In this document: one piece after another, positions 29,016-30,767 of the stretch
Numbering within the stretch: position 1 is the stretch's first letter
Layout of the letters: every line of letters starts with the position of its first letter
DNA from: Candidatus Oleimmundimicrobium americanum
GTDB taxonomy: Bacteria; Actinomycetota; Aquicultoria; UBA3085; Oleimmundimicrobiaceae
Direction of reading: 5' to 3'
Assembly: GCA_002366545.1 (NCBI GenBank)
Contig: DFBH01000052.1
Location: 1 to 30,767, forward strand
Length of the DNA: 30,767 bases
The notes under the pieces: model-generated
Databases searched by the model: none
Told to the model about the DNA's origin: nothing
Seen by the model: the letters and a program-made list of their open reading frames with translations, nothing else
Translations under genes and position numbers: made by a program

Positions 29016-30706
29016 TCGATTTCACCCCCGATCATCTCATTGATAGAACCACCGGCAGGAACCATTGGGAAAACATTTTCTTCTCTTTCTATGAGAAAAT
29101 CAACCACTACAGTTTCAGGAGAATCAATCGCCTCTTTAATGGCGGATTCAACCTGATTAATTTCAGTAACTCTTATTCCTTTAGCTCCGTAAGCTTCCGC
29201 CAGCTTTACAAAATCCGGCGTTCCAACCGCAAGGTCGGTTTGTGAATATCTATGATGATAAAAAAGCTCTTGCCATTGCCTAACCATTCCCAGATAACCA
29301 TTGTTCAGAATAAAAATATTAATTGGCAATTTATTTGCAACAGCCGTCGCCAGTTCTTGAGAAACCATTTGTACACTTCCATCTCCGGCAATATCAATAA
29401 CAACTTCGTCAGGCCTTCCAATTTGAGCTCCAATTGAAGCAGGAAGACCGAATCCCATTGTTCCAAGACCGCCGGAAGTGATAAAAGATTGAGGTTTATC
29501 ACATTTGTAAAATTGAGCAGCCCACATTTGATTTTGACCAACTTCAGTAGCAATAATGGCTTTGCCTTCGGTTAACTCGTAAGTTTTCTCTACAACAAAC
29601 TCCGGTAGAAGTTTTCCGTTTTTCTTATAAGCTAGGGGATATTTTTTCTTCCAGCTATTAACCTGCTGCAGCCAAGCCCCAATGTCCTCTAAACCTTCCA
29701 GCTTCTCTTTTTCAACGGCAATTATCAAATCCTTTAAAACAGTTTTTGCGTCCCCGACGATAGGTATCCTTGTTTTAATATTTTTACCTATCTCAGCTGG
29801 ATCTATGTCTACATGAATCACCAAAGCATCCGGTGCAAAGGTTGAAAGCTTTCCTGTAACTCTGTCATCAAATCTCATACCAACAGCTAAAAGAAGGTCG
29901 CATTCGGTTAACGCATAATTGGCACATTTTGTTCCATGCATACCAGGCATGCCAACATACAAATCATCCGTTTCCGGATAAGCCCCTTTACCCATCAACG
30001 TGGTAGTTATTGGTATTCTTGTTAACCTCACCAATTCCTGAAGTTCATCCCAGGCTCTAGATCTTAAAATACCACCACCTGCCACAATTAAAGGGCGCTT
30101 CGCATGACAAATCGATTTTGCCGCTTGTTTTATCTGGCGAACGTTTCCTTTAATGGTTGGTTTAAATCCAGCTAAGTTAAGTTTAACCGGGTGTCTATGA
30201 GCAAATTGAGCATTTGAAATGTCCGCCGGTATATCAACAAGAACGGGCCCGGGACGACCAGTGGAGGCAATATAAAAAGCCTCCCTTATTATCTCGGGTA
30301 AATCCCTGACATCTTTAACTAAATAACTATGTTTAACTATCGGCAATGTTATGCCGGTTATATCTGCTTCCTGAAAAGCATCAGTTCCAATCATCTGTGT
30401 TGCCACCTGACCCGTAAAAGCCACAATTGGGATTGAATCCAAATGGGCATTGGCAATTCCCGTAACAAGGTTGGTGGCCCCCGGACCCGATGTCGCCATA
30501 CACACTCCAACTTTGCCGGTTGCTCTAGCATACCCATCTGCTGCATGTGCAGCACATTGTTCATGTCTCACTAAAATATGCCGAATTTTGGAGTCGTAAA
30601 GAACATCATAAATTGGAATAACAACCCCTCCGGGATATCCAAAAATAACTTCAACCCCTTCTTTTTCCAAACAATTTATTAGCGCCTGAGCACCCGTTAA
30701 TTTCAC
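29012..30706 (-). CDS. ilvB: Acetolactate synthase, large (catalytic) subunit
   Basis: IlvB makes acetolactate or acetohydroxybutyrate from pyruvate with ThDP, Mg and FAD. The 564-residue protein has catalytic E49 in VRHEQCAAHAADGYARA, the N-terminal GYPGGVVIPIYD, the central FAD-binding domain, and the ThDP motif starting GDGSVQMVSQEL and ending ILNNGYLGMVRQWQ. GTG 30706 is preceded by AAAGGGGTGAAGAT. It is the first gene of the ilvBNC set in the window. The 60 nt upstream hold two hairpins that may belong to a leader, but the window ends there. Confidence 0.96.
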   Translation of the reverse strand: MKLTGAQALINCLEKEGVEVIFGYPGGVVIPIYDVLYDSKIRHILVRHEQCAAHAADGYARATGKVGVCMATSGPGATNLVTGIANAHLDSIPIVAFTGQVATQMIGTDAFQEADITGITLPIVKHSYLVKDVRDLPEIIREAFYIASTGRPGPVLVDIPADISNAQFAHRHPVKLNLAGFKPTIKGNVRQIKQAAKSICHAKRPLIVAGGGILRSRAWDELQELVRLTRIPITTTLMGKGAYPETDDLYVGMPGMHGTKCANYALTECDLLLAVGMRFDDRVTGKLSTFAPDALVIHVDIDPAEIGKNIKTRIPIVGDAKTVLKDLIIAVEKEKLEGLEDIGAWLQQVNSWKKKYPLAYKKNGKLLPEFVVEKTYELTEGKAIIATEVGQNQMWAAQFYKCDKPQSFITSGGLGTMGFGLPASIGAQIGRPDEVVIDIAGDGSVQMVSQELATAVANKLPINIFILNNGYLGMVRQWQELFYHHRYSQTDLAVGTPDFVKLAEAYGAKGIRVTEINQVESAIKEAIDSPETVVVDFLIEREENVFPMVPAGGSINEMIGGEIE

Positions 30707-30721
30707 ATCTTCACCCCTTTC

Positions 30722-30753
30722 GAGCCTTCAGCTCAGTTCATAGTTAATGAACT
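30722..30753 (-). promoter_or_regulatory. Two adjacent hairpins upstream of ilvB
   Basis: AGTTCAT/ATGAACT (30735-30753, 7-bp stem, 5-nt loop) is immediately followed on the minus strand by GAGC/GCTC (30734-30722, 4-bp stem). They end about 9 nt before the GGGG ribosome-binding site of ilvB. No U-tract is present. They could be the tail of an attenuator or riboregulator whose 5' part is outside the window. Confidence 0.35.
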
Positions 30754-30767
30754 ACCACGGACTTACG

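Noticed and set aside
30707..30767. T-box antiterminator upstream of ilvB
   Set aside because: The conserved T-box core (TGGNACCGCG) and a terminator are not visible in the 60 nt available.

Overview
The window is a moderately AT-rich bacterial chromosome segment in which every convincing gene lies on the minus strand, so all 30 kb read right to left in one direction. Gene content points to a prototrophic, probably anaerobic and uncultured bacterium: short HisG with a HisZ partner, fused HisIE, DnaE1-type polymerase, a YerC/TrpR-like regulator, citramalate synthase, and frequent TTG/GTG starts. It could be a deep Firmicutes- or Actinobacteriota-like lineage, but the sequence alone does not allow a firm placement.

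Layout in transcription order. (1) 30706-26984: ilvB, ilvN and ilvC (branched-chain core). (2) 26901-24122: a class V aminotransferase and serA (serine module). (3) 24109-18101: leuA, a leucine-rich leader ORF with an intrinsic terminator, leuC, a four-helix-bundle (S23/bIVP-type) gene wedged between leuC and leuD, then leuD, leuB and ilvE. (4) 17644-14167: cimA, an FAH-family hydrolase, a TIGR04076-type protein and a YerC/TrpR-family regulator. (5) 13960-1375: dnaE, then an almost complete histidine operon: hisZ, hisG, hisD, hisC, a HAD phosphatase, hisB, hisH, hisA, hisF, two tiny membrane-protein genes and hisIE. (6) 716-1: an orphan membrane protein and the 5' part of an IS200/IS605 tnpA.

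The metabolism is coherent. CimA, LeuCDB, IlvBNC and IlvE would make isoleucine from pyruvate and acetyl-CoA. LeuA with LeuCDB makes leucine. SerA plus the aminotransferase would feed serine. The his operon covers the histidine pathway, with the HAD protein as the natural candidate for the otherwise missing histidinol-phosphatase. ilvD is not in the window.

The most unusual aspect is the non-coding DNA. Almost every spacer is built of degenerate short tandem repeats with a strict 7-nt period. Each repeat 'word family' has a fixed core and variable positions (GACTCCC-like, CATCTGC-like, TACCCTN-like, CTCTNNN-like, CATTCTC-like). The 7-nt register is often kept when one word family changes into another. 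These arrays supply the last codons and stop codons of several genes, supply the Shine-Dalgarno of dnaE, and sit in frame inside hisF and hisIE. Arrays in opposite orientation bracket the four-helix-bundle gene. That protein class is related to the Avd subunit of diversity-generating retroelements, so a link between the protein and the arrays is the most interesting hypothesis here.
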